From DAINPP01 sp963667315 (lineage in GTDB: Bacteria; Thermotogota; Thermotogae; MWEM01): 64,000 bases of DNA. A program made the translations under genes and the position numbers. Within the stretch, counting starts at the first letter, position 1, and each line of letters begins with the position of its first letter. Shown piece after piece: positions 48,688 through 56,620 of this stretch. The notes under the pieces are model-generated. The model had not been told where the DNA came from. It worked only from the letters and a program-made list of their open reading frames with translations, and did not search any database. Where the stretch lies: contig OY763325.1 in assembly GCA_963667315.1 (NCBI GenBank), positions 3,720,001 through 3,784,000 of the forward strand, given 5' to 3'.

Positions 48688-48717
48688 AGAGGCTTTCCTC
48701 CTGAGAGAAAAGCCTCT
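48688..48717. terminator. Terminator between aroKB and the tRNA genes
   Basis: A 9-bp stem AGAGGCTTT/AAAGCCTCT with a short inner pairing. The T run (TTTTATTTTC) is on the minus-strand side, so it best serves the tRNA transcript, but it may stop both. Confidence 0.65.
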
Positions 48718-48725
48718 ATCATCTT

Positions 48726-48801
48726 TGGTCGGGGTGACTGGATTTGAACCAGCGACCTTCAACGCCCCATGCTGACACGCTCCCATCTGCGCCACACCCC
48801 G
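48726..48801 (-). tRNA. tRNA-Pro (anticodon GGG)
   Basis: 76 nt with the CCA end encoded. Acceptor stem CGGGGTG/CACCCCG, anticodon stem TCAGC/GTTGA with loop ATGGGGC giving anticodon GGG and G37, T-arm GGTTCAAATCC. The CGGGGTGTGGCGCAG start is typical of proline tRNAs. Confidence 0.93.
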
Positions 48802-48810
48802 TATTTCCTT

Positions 48811-48886
48811 TGGTGGGCTCTGTAGGACTCGAACCTACCACCGCCCGGTTATGAGCCGGGAGCTCTACCAGATGAGCTAAGAGCCC
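48811..48886 (-). tRNA. tRNA-Met (anticodon CAT)
   Basis: 76 nt with CCA encoded. Acceptor stem GGGCTCT/AGAGCCC, anticodon stem CCCGG/CCGGG with loop CTCATAA, T-arm GGTTCGAGTCC. The G1-C72 pair argues against initiator. It is probably elongator Met, but a lysidine-modified tRNA-Ile cannot be excluded. It is transcribed before tRNA-Pro, 9 bases apart. Confidence 0.9.
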
Positions 48887-48923
48887 GGAAAGCTTGCATG
48901 TCGCACCTTTTCAAGTGCGGTGT

Positions 48924-48952
48924 ATTATACATCACAATCTCAAAAAAATCAA
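48924..48952 (-). promoter_or_regulatory. Promoter of the tRNA-Met/tRNA-Pro unit
   Basis: On the minus strand: TTGATT (48947-48952), 17-bp spacer, TATAAT (48924-48929), 38 bases before tRNA-Met. A small hairpin CGCAC/GTGCG lies in the leader. Confidence 0.75.
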
Positions 48953-49017
48953 GTCTTTATCGATTGTTTCAAAAACTCAAACAAAAAGACCGATATTTCT
49001 AACATTGTTGTTTGCTC

Positions 49018-49125
49018 TTATAATGGGAGTCTTGTTAAAATATCTCCGGCTTTTGTTGTCAGGTTCGTTTCAAAAAGGACTTCTTTTATTTTTTCATCTT
49101 TAAATACGTTAAATACGTTTTTCAC
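49018..49125 (-). CDS. Possible 35-residue small protein
   Basis: GTG 49125, preceded by GAGGTGA, opens a 35-codon frame that reads MKNVFNVFKDEKIKEVLFET then NLTTKAGDILTRLPL, with a normal, soluble, protein-like composition and TAA stop. It lies in the otherwise gene-free gap between the tRNAs and the exonuclease gene, behind a MerR-like promoter. No homologue is known to me. A decayed gene is the alternative. Confidence 0.45.
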   Translation of the reverse strand: MKNVFNVFKDEKIKEVLFETNLTTKAGDILTRLPL

Positions 49126-49183
49126 GATCTTCACCTCAGAATTTAAGTCTGTTTCAGGTAGTCTTCAAAATTTCTACAGGATG

Positions 49184-49214
49184 ATTTTAATATTTGGAGT
49201 ACACTCCACGTCAA
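49184..49214 (-). promoter_or_regulatory. MerR-type promoter with dyad in a 19-bp spacer
   Basis: On the minus strand: TTGACG (49209-49214), 19-bp spacer, TAAAAT (49184-49189). The spacer contains the dyad TGGAGTGTACTCCA. A spacer stretched to 19 bp with a central dyad is characteristic of promoters twisted open by MerR-family regulators, and the half-site resembles ZntR-type operators. A plus-strand promoter for the exonuclease gene (TTTGGA, 17 bp, TATAAT at 49216-49221) overlaps the same dyad. Confidence 0.55.
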
Positions 49215-49284
49215 GTATAATAATGGTAACAAAATGAGTTAATTATGACGCTTTGTAGACTAATCTCAACAATAAGGGGGACAT

Positions 49285-50049
49285 ATGAAGAAACTAATCT
49301 CATGGAATGTCAACGGAATAAGGGCGATACACAGAAAGACCAAGTATGAATGGATAAAGGCATACGATGCCGATGTGGTGTGTATTCAGGAAACAAAGGC
49401 ACATCCTGAACAGCTTACAAAGGGGCAGTTAAATATAGACGGCTATCATTCTTTTTTTGAATCAGCTGAAAGAAAAGGATACAGTGGTGTGGCTGTATTT
49501 ACAAAAGAGAAACCGATTGAGGTCATCAACGGTATGGGGATTGAGGCGTTTGACAGTGAAGGAAGAGTACTTGAAGTGATCTATGAAGACTTTACACTCT
49601 TCAACGTGTATTTCCCAAACGGTCGAGCATCTAAGGCAAGACTGGATTTTAAGATGGCGTTTTATGATGCCTTCTTAAACAAGATGGCAGGACTTCTCGG
49701 TGAAGGGAGAAAAGTTATCGTATGCGGTGATGTGAACACCGCACATAAAGAAATTGATCTGGCCAGACCGAAGGAAAACAGTAAACATTCCGGTTTTTTA
49801 CCGATTGAAAGGGAATGGATCGATAAATTTTTAAATGCCGGGTTTGTGGATTCTTTGAGAGCCTTCAAGCAAGATGCCGGACTTTACAGCTGGTGGGATT
49901 ACAAGACGAAAGCGAGAGAGCGGAATACAGGCTGGCGGATAGATTATTTTTATGTGAGTGAGAATATGAAAGAAGCTATGGCTGATGCCACTATTCATTC
50001 GGATGTGATGGGATCGGATCATTGTCCGATTGAACTGGTCTTGAAGTAG
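49285..50049 (+). CDS. xth: Exodeoxyribonuclease III
   Basis: A 254-residue AP endonuclease/3'-5' exonuclease of the ExoIII/ExoA family acting in base-excision repair. Motifs: ISWNVNGIRAI, VVCIQETKAH with the metal-binding Glu, VYFPNGRA, VIVCGDVNTAHKEIDLARPK, YSWWDYKTKARERNTGWRID and the closing SDHCPIELVL with the catalytic His. ATG 49285 follows AAGGGGG. Its promoter region overlaps a MerR-like dyad. It ends in TAG. Confidence 0.96.
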   Translation: MKKLISWNVNGIRAIHRKTKYEWIKAYDADVVCIQETKAHPEQLTKGQLNIDGYHSFFESAERKGYSGVAVFTKEKPIEVINGMGIEAFDSEGRVLEVIYEDFTLFNVYFPNGRASKARLDFKMAFYDAFLNKMAGLLGEGRKVIVCGDVNTAHKEIDLARPKENSKHSGFLPIEREWIDKFLNAGFVDSLRAFKQDAGLYSWWDYKTKARERNTGWRIDYFYVSENMKEAMADATIHSDVMGSDHCPIELVLK

Positions 50050-50050
50050 A

Positions 50051-50080
50051 ATAAAGGGCAGGAGTAATCCTGCCCTTTAT
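50051..50080. terminator. Bidirectional terminator
   Basis: A perfect 13-bp stem ATAAAGGGCAGGA/TCCTGCCCTTTAT with a 4-nt loop, between the exonuclease gene and the convergent ABC permease gene. Confidence 0.9.
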
Positions 50081-50081
50081 T

Positions 50082-51764
50082 TTATGCGAAATCTCTTTGC
50101 ATGAGTTTGTAAATGGCCTTCTTTGATAAAGGATAGAAAACAACGGTTCCGACGATTCCGATGATCATCAGTATCAAACTCATGATAGAGGGTGATAGTG
50201 TATCTTTCAGTAAAAAGCCAAGATAACCCATTCCACCTGTAAATCCGAAAACGACGAGTATTGTGTACAATGCGTTCAGATTTTGTTTCATCGCTCTTTG
50301 AGGATTTTCCCAGTTCAATGAGGGAAAAATGGCATCCAGCAGGAGCTGTATGGTGTTCAGGAACAAAACAAGAATTTCTGAGATAATGACGATTTCAAGA
50401 AAGGTCAGGATGCTTGTCTTGAATATCATGCAGAGAATAGCTGCTGATGCAAACGGACCTATCGTGCTCATCGTCATGACATGAGCGAGTTTGACTCTGA
50501 ATATGCTTTCAATGCTTATCGGCAGGGATTTTAACTCTTTCAGCATCTTTCCCTCCCTGCTGAACGCTGTGGCACCCAGCATATTCATGCCACCGACAAG
50601 CCCACCCAGTAGTATTCCGATGGGGGCGATAAACTGATCGTATTGTTCTATCATCTTGAACATCGCCTGAAATTCCGGGTTGTTTTTGGCAAAAAAGAAT
50701 ATTACGATGAGAATAGGGAAGACGAGAACGTTAGCAAACCCGTTAAACGCAAAGGCCGGTACCCTTAAAAAATATTTCCATTCCCGTTTCATCAGTGAGT
50801 CGAAAACATTTTGCCTTTGTGAAACCATCGTCATGACCTGATCGGAAGTGACTTTTTTATTTCCTGCTCCGTTATCCTGGAATTTCTTATACGTGTTGCA
50901 ATAGGTCTTTTCGCCGATGAACAATGCCAGCCAGAACCCCCCTGTATGAAAGGCGATAAATGCAAGGACCCATAATAGTCCTTCAATGCCGGTAGTGGTA
51001 AGTGCTTTTACGCCAAGTAATGCCGGTGGATAGGCACTCCCAAGTTTTGAAATCAAGCTTTCCGGGTTTGCCAGAAAGCTCATGACCTGATGCCGGGTGG
51101 CTCCTGAACCGGCTAGATCGTTGTTGACCCAGAATTGGAATCCGAAAACGACAATCATCAGCAGAATGCTTAAAAAGTAAATGAAAAAGTCCTTGTGTTT
51201 TCCAAAATTGATATATCTTGATATGGGTAGGATAACGATCGTTTGTAATAAAATGGGAAACACCTGTGAAAACAAAAGAACGATAAACATGATGAGCCAG
51301 TATACGGGGCTAACCTGTAATTGTATTCCGAAAAGGATCATAGCGGGCAACAAGACGATCAACGAGATCCACATCTGATCGATAATCAGGACTGAAATCT
51401 TTGCCGCAATCATCTGTTTCGGTTTCAAAGGCAGCGGCATCAGCACGGCAAGGTTTTTAGAATAAAAGAATTCGGTCACCATGAAGAAGACACCGAGGAA
51501 AAATCCCGCCATTCCCGCCATCAGGATGGCGTTGTTCAGGAACAGTCCTTCGAGACCCATTTGTTGATATTGTTCTATCATCAGTTTCTGAAGGTTCAGA
51601 AACAGAGGTCCGACACCGAAAATGATCGCTGCAAATGAACCACCGAATAAAAAGAGTTCCCAGATTCTTTTCTTCTGAACAAAATACTGATACCTTTTCT
51701 TGGATAATCCGTAATGGGCATTAATCAGAGTCCAGATAAGAGAAATCATTCTGTTCCGCTTCAC
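50082..51764 (-). CDS. ABC-2-type exporter permease
   Basis: A 560-residue integral membrane protein with about a dozen hydrophobic helices arranged in two halves. The first half contains FFLGVFFMVTEFFYSKNLAV and LMPLPLKPKQMIAAK; a central cytoplasmic loop (about 290-325) precedes the second half with MGYLGFLLKDTLSPSIMSLI. This is the pattern of large ABC-2 export permeases in Gram-positive-type systems. It starts with GTG inside the upstream ATPase gene (44-base overlap), preceded by GGAGGTGA, so the two form one transporter. The cargo is unknown; ion or peptide export is typical. Confidence 0.82.
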   Translation of the reverse strand: MKRNRMISLIWTLINAHYGLSKKRYQYFVQKKRIWELFLFGGSFAAIIFGVGPLFLNLQKLMIEQYQQMGLEGLFLNNAILMAGMAGFFLGVFFMVTEFFYSKNLAVLMPLPLKPKQMIAAKISVLIIDQMWISLIVLLPAMILFGIQLQVSPVYWLIMFIVLLFSQVFPILLQTIVILPISRYINFGKHKDFFIYFLSILLMIVVFGFQFWVNNDLAGSGATRHQVMSFLANPESLISKLGSAYPPALLGVKALTTTGIEGLLWVLAFIAFHTGGFWLALFIGEKTYCNTYKKFQDNGAGNKKVTSDQVMTMVSQRQNVFDSLMKREWKYFLRVPAFAFNGFANVLVFPILIVIFFFAKNNPEFQAMFKMIEQYDQFIAPIGILLGGLVGGMNMLGATAFSREGKMLKELKSLPISIESIFRVKLAHVMTMSTIGPFASAAILCMIFKTSILTFLEIVIISEILVLFLNTIQLLLDAIFPSLNWENPQRAMKQNLNALYTILVVFGFTGGMGYLGFLLKDTLSPSIMSLILMIIGIVGTVVFYPLSKKAIYKLMQRDFA

Positions 51765-52479
51765 TGTCCGTCACCTCCAGAAATACCTCTTCCATGCTCT
51801 GATTCTGTCTGTTAACCTTTAATTCTTCGATCGTACCGCAGAATACGAGTTTTCCCTTTGAGATGATACCCACTCTATCACAGATTTTCTCTACGATTTC
51901 CATAACGTGAGTTGAAAAGAACACCGTTTTTCCATTTTTAACATGTGCTTTCATCATCTTCTTGAGTATATAGGCAGATTCGGGATCAAGTCCAACGATC
52001 GGCTCGTCGAGTATCCATACTTCCGGATTATGCAGTAGAGCAGCGATCAATACGAGTTTCTGACGCATCCCATGTGAATAGGTATCCACTGGGTTGGCAA
52101 GAGCACTGACGAGTTTAAATGACTCAGATAACTTTTCTATTCTTTTTTTTCTGATATTACTTTCAACGTTAAAGATATCCGCTATGAAATTGAGATATTC
52201 AATCCCTTTCAATTTTTCCATCAGTACTGGCTCATCCGGTACATAACCAATCTGCATCTTTGATTTCACAGGATCTTTGGTAACATCTATCCCGTTTATC
52301 GTGATCTCTCCCTGAGAGGGGTTTAGCATTCCGACAATTGATTTGATGGTTGTTGATTTACCGGCACCGTTTGGTCCAAGAAAACCAAAAACTTCTCCTT
52401 TTTTTATCTCAAGGTTCAGATTTTGTACAGCCGGGGCAGTTTTCCCATAAGATTTTGTGAAATTTGAGATTTTTATCAT
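51721..52479 (-). CDS. ABC transporter ATP-binding protein
   Basis: A 252-residue nucleotide-binding subunit. Walker A GPNGAGKSTTIK, a YSHGMRQKLVLIAALLHNPE signature (SHGMRQK replacing LSGGQ, as in many ABC-2 ATPases), Walker B VWILDEP, and the switch His in FFSTHVMEI. A short C-terminal extension follows. It is the first gene of a two-gene operon with the permease and energises its export. A 9-bp inverted repeat surrounds the promoter -10. Confidence 0.95.
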   Translation of the reverse strand: MIKISNFTKSYGKTAPAVQNLNLEIKKGEVFGFLGPNGAGKSTTIKSIVGMLNPSQGEITINGIDVTKDPVKSKMQIGYVPDEPVLMEKLKGIEYLNFIADIFNVESNIRKKRIEKLSESFKLVSALANPVDTYSHGMRQKLVLIAALLHNPEVWILDEPIVGLDPESAYILKKMMKAHVKNGKTVFFSTHVMEIVEKICDRVGIISKGKLVFCGTIEELKVNRQNQSMEEVFLEVTDSEAEQNDFSYLDSD

Positions 52480-52495
52480 ACTATCTCCTCCTTCT

Positions 52496-52526
52496 TATAC
52501 TGTATTATAACAAATAGTACAGTATA
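52496..52526 (-). promoter_or_regulatory. Operator-like inverted repeat around the ABC operon promoter
   Basis: TATACTGTA and TACAGTATA form a perfect 9-bp inverted repeat with a 13-bp gap that holds the minus-strand TATAAT (52504-52509). It resembles operators of GntR/YtrA-type repressors that control ABC exporters. No such regulator gene is adjacent. Confidence 0.45.
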
Positions 52527-52533
52527 TACAAAA

Positions 52534-52560
52534 AAACAACCGATGAAATTTCGGTTGTTT
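52534..52560 (-). terminator. Terminator of the GerW-like/TPR gene
   Basis: Stem AACAACCGA/TCGGTTGTT with a 7-nt loop and T runs on both sides. It serves the minus-strand gene ending at 52574. Confidence 0.75.
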
Positions 52561-52573
52561 TTTTGTTATATTA

Positions 52574-53569
52574 TTACTTGTTCAGCAATTCGTCAAAATA
52601 TTCTGATGAATCGGGAGCAATTAGTTTTCCCTTTTCAGCATATTCTTTTGCTGAATTAATATCGCCCGTTTTAACATACGCCTCAACGATTCCGAAATAA
52701 GCTTCCGATTGTTCCGGTTTAATGTCAATAGCATTTTTAAATCCCTTGACGGACGAGCTCATCTGTCCCATAGGACTGTAGAGATTCAGCCAACCATTTG
52801 CGAGGTTTGCAAAATAATTTTTCGGATCCATTGCAAGTGCTTTCGTGATAGAATTCTGAGCTTCCATGGCGTATTTCATCTGTTCTAAAGGTGAAGCGCT
52901 GGCAAGGAGTCTGAGGGTAACGTAACCGTTTAAGGCATAAACGTTTGGATTGTCTGGAGCTTCCTGCATGAGCGCTGTTATTTCAGGTTTGATTCCTTTA
53001 TAAGTTTCTTCTTCCTGATCAGTTAAAAGCATCTGTTCAAGTCTTTCTACAGCACTATCAACGGTATAAGGTGTTGCTACCTGAACCTTTTCCTCTTTCA
53101 TATCCTCAACAGTTGTTCCATGAACTTCAAGGGGTACGTCATGCATTTCCGTTTCAAAAGATTCCACACTTGAACTCTCAAGTGTGAAATACTGCATGAA
53201 TAAAGGCAGTATTTCCGGGATTATACCAACGATCTGTTCAAGAAAAGGGACCTGATTGGTCACAGGTTTGACGACAAAATCATCATCGCTGATGATCAAT
53301 ACAGCGTAAGGAACAAGATTTAGACTGCCAAGTCCGCCGGCACCGAGTACCGGTTGACCGCCACCACCGCCAAGAAAGAAGCTGTTAGCCTCAAAAAGCG
53401 GAATGATGAATTTGTTTCCAACTTGAATAGTTTCACCAACTGCGATGTCTGCGTCCAGGGAATCGAAGCCCGTTCCGATAAGATCTACTGCGAGATCGGA
53501 TGCATTGGCAGCGAATGCGGCAACACTTATGAGCAACAATATCATGGAAAATATCAATATCTTTTTCAT
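52574..53569 (-). CDS. Exported protein with GerW/YtfJ-like and TPR domains
   Basis: 331 residues with a signal peptide (MILLLISVAAFAANA). Residues about 30-105 look like the GerW/YtfJ domain: VGETIQVGNKFIIPLFEAN, a glycine-rich loop GGGGGQPVLGAGG, then LVPYAVLIISDDDFVVKPV. That domain is otherwise cytoplasmic and best known from Bacillus spore germination. A linker follows, and residues about 190-330 are TPR-like repeats (NVYALNGYVTLRLLASASPL, PKNYFANLANGWLNLYSP, SEAYFGIVEAYVKTGDINSA). Its role is unknown; the TPR part suggests a scaffold in the periplasm. No spore genes are in the window. Confidence 0.65.
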   Translation of the reverse strand: MKKILIFSMILLLISVAAFAANASDLAVDLIGTGFDSLDADIAVGETIQVGNKFIIPLFEANSFFLGGGGGQPVLGAGGLGSLNLVPYAVLIISDDDFVVKPVTNQVPFLEQIVGIIPEILPLFMQYFTLESSSVESFETEMHDVPLEVHGTTVEDMKEEKVQVATPYTVDSAVERLEQMLLTDQEEETYKGIKPEITALMQEAPDNPNVYALNGYVTLRLLASASPLEQMKYAMEAQNSITKALAMDPKNYFANLANGWLNLYSPMGQMSSSVKGFKNAIDIKPEQSEAYFGIVEAYVKTGDINSAKEYAEKGKLIAPDSSEYFDELLNK

Positions 53570-53636
53570 TTTCTTACCTCCTGAGTTTGATTATTCAATT
53601 ATATCAAAGATTTATGAAATTAATATTAAAAAAGGA

Positions 53637-53666
53637 ATGAGTTCTCCTCCTGAGAGGAGAACTCAT
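53637..53666 (-). terminator. Terminator of the YjfB-like gene
   Basis: A perfect 13-bp stem ATGAGTTCTCCTC/GAGGAGAACTCAT with a 4-nt loop; the minus strand then reads TCCTTTTTTAAT. Confidence 0.8.
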
Positions 53667-53668
53667 TA

Positions 53669-53860
53669 TCAGACTCTTACATCAAGTACCGCACCCAAAC
53701 CATCTTCAACAGGCATCGTCTTCAGAAGCTGTTCGTTCGCTTCAACCATCTGCTCCATTGTCTGTTTCATGACTGCGGTGTTGATTTCAGAGGAAATTTC
53801 AAGGTTTTTCATCTGCATTGCCTGTTGAACAATACCGGAAGATATACCATCTACTCCCAT
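53669..53860 (-). CDS. YjfB-like small protein
   Basis: A 63-residue protein, GISSGIVQQAMQMKNLEISS then EINTAVMKQTMEQMVEANEQ, ending in a short beta-type tail. Length and the Gln/Met-rich helical layout resemble the YjfB family, annotated as putative motility proteins because they are coregulated with flagellar genes in Bacillus. The function is not established. GGTGATG is upstream of the ATG. It stands alone with its own terminator. Confidence 0.6.
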   Translation of the reverse strand: MGVDGISSGIVQQAMQMKNLEISSEINTAVMKQTMEQMVEANEQLLKTMPVEDGLGAVLDVRV

Positions 53861-54026
53861 TTCATCACCGTCCTTTTAAAGGGTACAAAAAATTATCGAC
53901 ACAATTAAGACGTACTTGATTCAGTGTTCAACACATTATAAAATGAAGGGGGTTTATTTATTAAATTTTGAGAATATGTTTTATGATGGTAAAATATGAA
54001 GTAAAAAGGAAAGAAAGAGGGATTTT

Positions 54027-55547
54027 ATGGGAACAAGAGTGATCATTATTGACGGGTATGTGGATGAGCCGGCACAGTTTGGTGTACCACCATATATTTC
54101 TCCAAACAGTCGTTATGTGTATGGGTGTTATGTGAACCGGGGTGTTTATCCGGAATATTATACGATTGATCAGATCCGGGACAATGATTTATGGAATACT
54201 TTGAACGGCTATGATCATCTGGTTTTATTGGGTGGTGTCAGTGTTCCCGGAAAATATGTCGGGGGTAATCCACTTAAATACCTTGAACTCGAACGGATTG
54301 CCGTCAGTTCACCAAAGCCTCTCAAGATATATCATGGGCCCTATACGTCGGGATACACAAGTGCAGGGGGAAAAACGGCTAAAGCGATAACAAACATCGG
54401 TGAACTTTACGATTGTCCAGTCACCGGAAATATTGAGACTTATCTGTTTCATCTGCTGAAAGGGGATCTGCCGCCGGAAAATATTGTAAGGGATCCTGAG
54501 ATTCAGGGAATCGTTGCACCCCTTGGCGCTCAAGTGATCAGGCAGCATCCGTCATATCCTGATATTATCAATGAGATCGAAGTCTCTACCGGTTGTGAAA
54601 GAAAAGTACATTGTTCGTTCTGTACAGAACCGTTGTTTTATGGCATGTATCGTGAAAGAAGATTGAAAGATATTTTAAATGAGATCGGAAGTCTTTCGGA
54701 AAATGGTGCAAAATATTTCAGACTTGGAAGAGCCGCGAATATCATTGCGTATGGCTCCTCCGGTGGGGAACCTTCTCCCGAAAAACTAAAAAGCCTGTAT
54801 TCGGGGATAAGGGAGATATGTCCCGATCTTCAGATGTTGCATACCGACAACGCCAATCCGGGATATATTGCCGACTATTCGGATTCTGAAAAGTGCATTG
54901 AGATCATTTCAGAATACAACACACCGGGAGACAGTTTATCCTTCGGTGTGGAGAGTTTTGATGAAACGGTCATAAAGATGAATAATCTCGGTTTAAATCC
55001 TGAGAAAGTCATAAAGGCTTGTGAGATTGTGAATCGTATCGGGGGAGTCAGGAAAGATGGCATACCCTCTCTTTTACCCGGAATCAATTTATTGTTTGGT
55101 TTGATAGGTGAGACGAAGGCAACGTATCAGATCAATTTTGATTATTTGGAAAAAATGAAAGAACTGAATTTACTGATCCGAAGGATCAATATGAGAAAGG
55201 TGATGATTTTTCCGAATACACCTCTTTACAGATATGTTGAAAAGAATCGGATCAAACATTTCACTAAAGCGTTTATTAAATTAAAAGACCGGATCAGGGA
55301 AGAAATCGATAAACCAATGCTTGAAAAGATTTTTCCTGTCGGAACCGTTATAAAAGATGTTATTATTGAATATACAAAGGGGAATATCTCTTTTGGAAGG
55401 AAGCTTGGAACCTATTCGATATTAATCGGTATCCGTGAGAAGCTGCAAACGGGGAAAAAGGTAGCGGTAAAGATTACTGAACATGGTTATCGATCCATTA
55501 CCGGAACTTTGATTGACGATCAGGAGGACAACGATGGAAGAATTTGA
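54027..55547 (+). CDS. Radical SAM protein with a C-x5-C-x2-C cluster motif
   Basis: A 506-residue protein. Residues 1-170 form a B12-binding-like Rossmann domain (VIIIDGYVDEPAQFGVPPYI, HLVLLGGVSVPGKYVGGNP). The radical SAM core follows with its cluster in STGCERKVHCSFCTEP, spaced C-x5-C-x2-C instead of C-x3-C-x2-C, then GRAANIIAY and SFGVESFD. This resembles archaeal (methanogen) radical SAM proteins with an expanded first Cys spacing. A TRAM-like C-terminal part ends ITEHGYRSITGTLI. Reaction unknown. It overlaps the next gene by 14 bases. Confidence 0.75.
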   Translation: MGTRVIIIDGYVDEPAQFGVPPYISPNSRYVYGCYVNRGVYPEYYTIDQIRDNDLWNTLNGYDHLVLLGGVSVPGKYVGGNPLKYLELERIAVSSPKPLKIYHGPYTSGYTSAGGKTAKAITNIGELYDCPVTGNIETYLFHLLKGDLPPENIVRDPEIQGIVAPLGAQVIRQHPSYPDIINEIEVSTGCERKVHCSFCTEPLFYGMYRERRLKDILNEIGSLSENGAKYFRLGRAANIIAYGSSGGEPSPEKLKSLYSGIREICPDLQMLHTDNANPGYIADYSDSEKCIEIISEYNTPGDSLSFGVESFDETVIKMNNLGLNPEKVIKACEIVNRIGGVRKDGIPSLLPGINLLFGLIGETKATYQINFDYLEKMKELNLLIRRINMRKVMIFPNTPLYRYVEKNRIKHFTKAFIKLKDRIREEIDKPMLEKIFPVGTVIKDVIIEYTKGNISFGRKLGTYSILIGIREKLQTGKKVAVKITEHGYRSITGTLIDDQEDNDGRI

Positions 55548-56607
55548 AAAAAATATAAATGAATTTGATATTTTTACCATTCAGATTCTGGTGAAGAATA
55601 TTATGATGGATGAACTGATTCTCGGTTATTTTTTTGGGAAAAAAAACGAGAATCTGGAATATTCCTTTTTCAATTTTCCCGCCTCATTGTCGAAAAAGAT
55701 GCCTGATCTGAAATATAATCCCTATTTAATCTATAAAGAGAAGATCTCAGAAATCTTCAATGATATCCTGCCCGATAATCCTGAAATTCTTGATAACAGC
55801 AAGAAAATAATGGACTATGTCAGCTTTCAGTTTAAAAAGATTGGGGGATCTGAAAAATTCTCAAAACGGTTAACGTATTTGATCGAAAGAGATGAAAAAG
55901 ATGAAGTGAATATGGAAATACTGGGGCTTTTCGAAAACTGGGTTGAGAAAAAAGAACTTCAGTTGAATATACAGACCTTTACATCGGATGAATTTTCAAA
56001 ACTGATGATAGATAGTATTGATATGGGGAATAAGGCTGAAAAAGTTAAAGATTTTGCTGAGTTACGTAAATTTCCCGAATTTTATCCGCTGATTGATCCG
56101 ATTCATGGTGTAACGATAGACCGTTTTGTGATTGGGATGCCTTTAAAGTGCACGATTCTGTCCTATCCTGATCAAGAAACAGAGAAAAAAGTAAAAGAAG
56201 AGTATAAGGAATTTTTAGATGAAAAAGAAGGTTTTTTAAAGCCGATAGACGGAATCATCGTCTCGAAAGAAATTCTTCCGGGTAAAAAAAAGGAAACGTA
56301 TATCCTTGTGAAGGTCCGACTGATGGAAGGTGTTGTTGCCTATTCTATTATCCTGAAAGCGTTACGATTAGTGAGACCTAAACAGACAGATGAAAGTCTG
56401 CTGCCGCCTCCTGAAACAGAAGTGGACCCTATTCCCAAGGGAACTGAAAGGTGGCGTGTCAAAAGAAGGAAAAAAGAGACAACTGTGATGACTACCCTGA
56501 AAGAAAGAGCTCGCTTCAAGTTTACCGATTTTGTTCTATTGCTTGTGATTCTGGGAGGCAGTATTGCATTAATCGCACTATTACTTGATTTATTTTCCAA
56601 CCGATAA
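55534..56607 (+). CDS. Tail-anchored protein of unknown function
   Basis: 357 residues from ATG 55534, which follows AGGAGGA; an earlier in-frame ATG is not supported. The protein is highly charged, with a single hydrophobic segment at the extreme C terminus (FVLLLVILGGSIALIALLL), so the body is cytoplasmic and anchored by its tail. A basic stretch (WRVKRRKKE) precedes the anchor. No domain is recognised. It is sandwiched between two radical SAM genes in one operon (14-base overlap upstream, 13-base gap downstream), so it may tether or assist them. Confidence 0.7.
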   Translation: MEEFEKNINEFDIFTIQILVKNIMMDELILGYFFGKKNENLEYSFFNFPASLSKKMPDLKYNPYLIYKEKISEIFNDILPDNPEILDNSKKIMDYVSFQFKKIGGSEKFSKRLTYLIERDEKDEVNMEILGLFENWVEKKELQLNIQTFTSDEFSKLMIDSIDMGNKAEKVKDFAELRKFPEFYPLIDPIHGVTIDRFVIGMPLKCTILSYPDQETEKKVKEEYKEFLDEKEGFLKPIDGIIVSKEILPGKKKETYILVKVRLMEGVVAYSIILKALRLVRPKQTDESLLPPPETEVDPIPKGTERWRVKRRKKETTVMTTLKERARFKFTDFVLLLVILGGSIALIALLLDLFSNR

Positions 56608-56620
56608 AGGATTTGATAGG

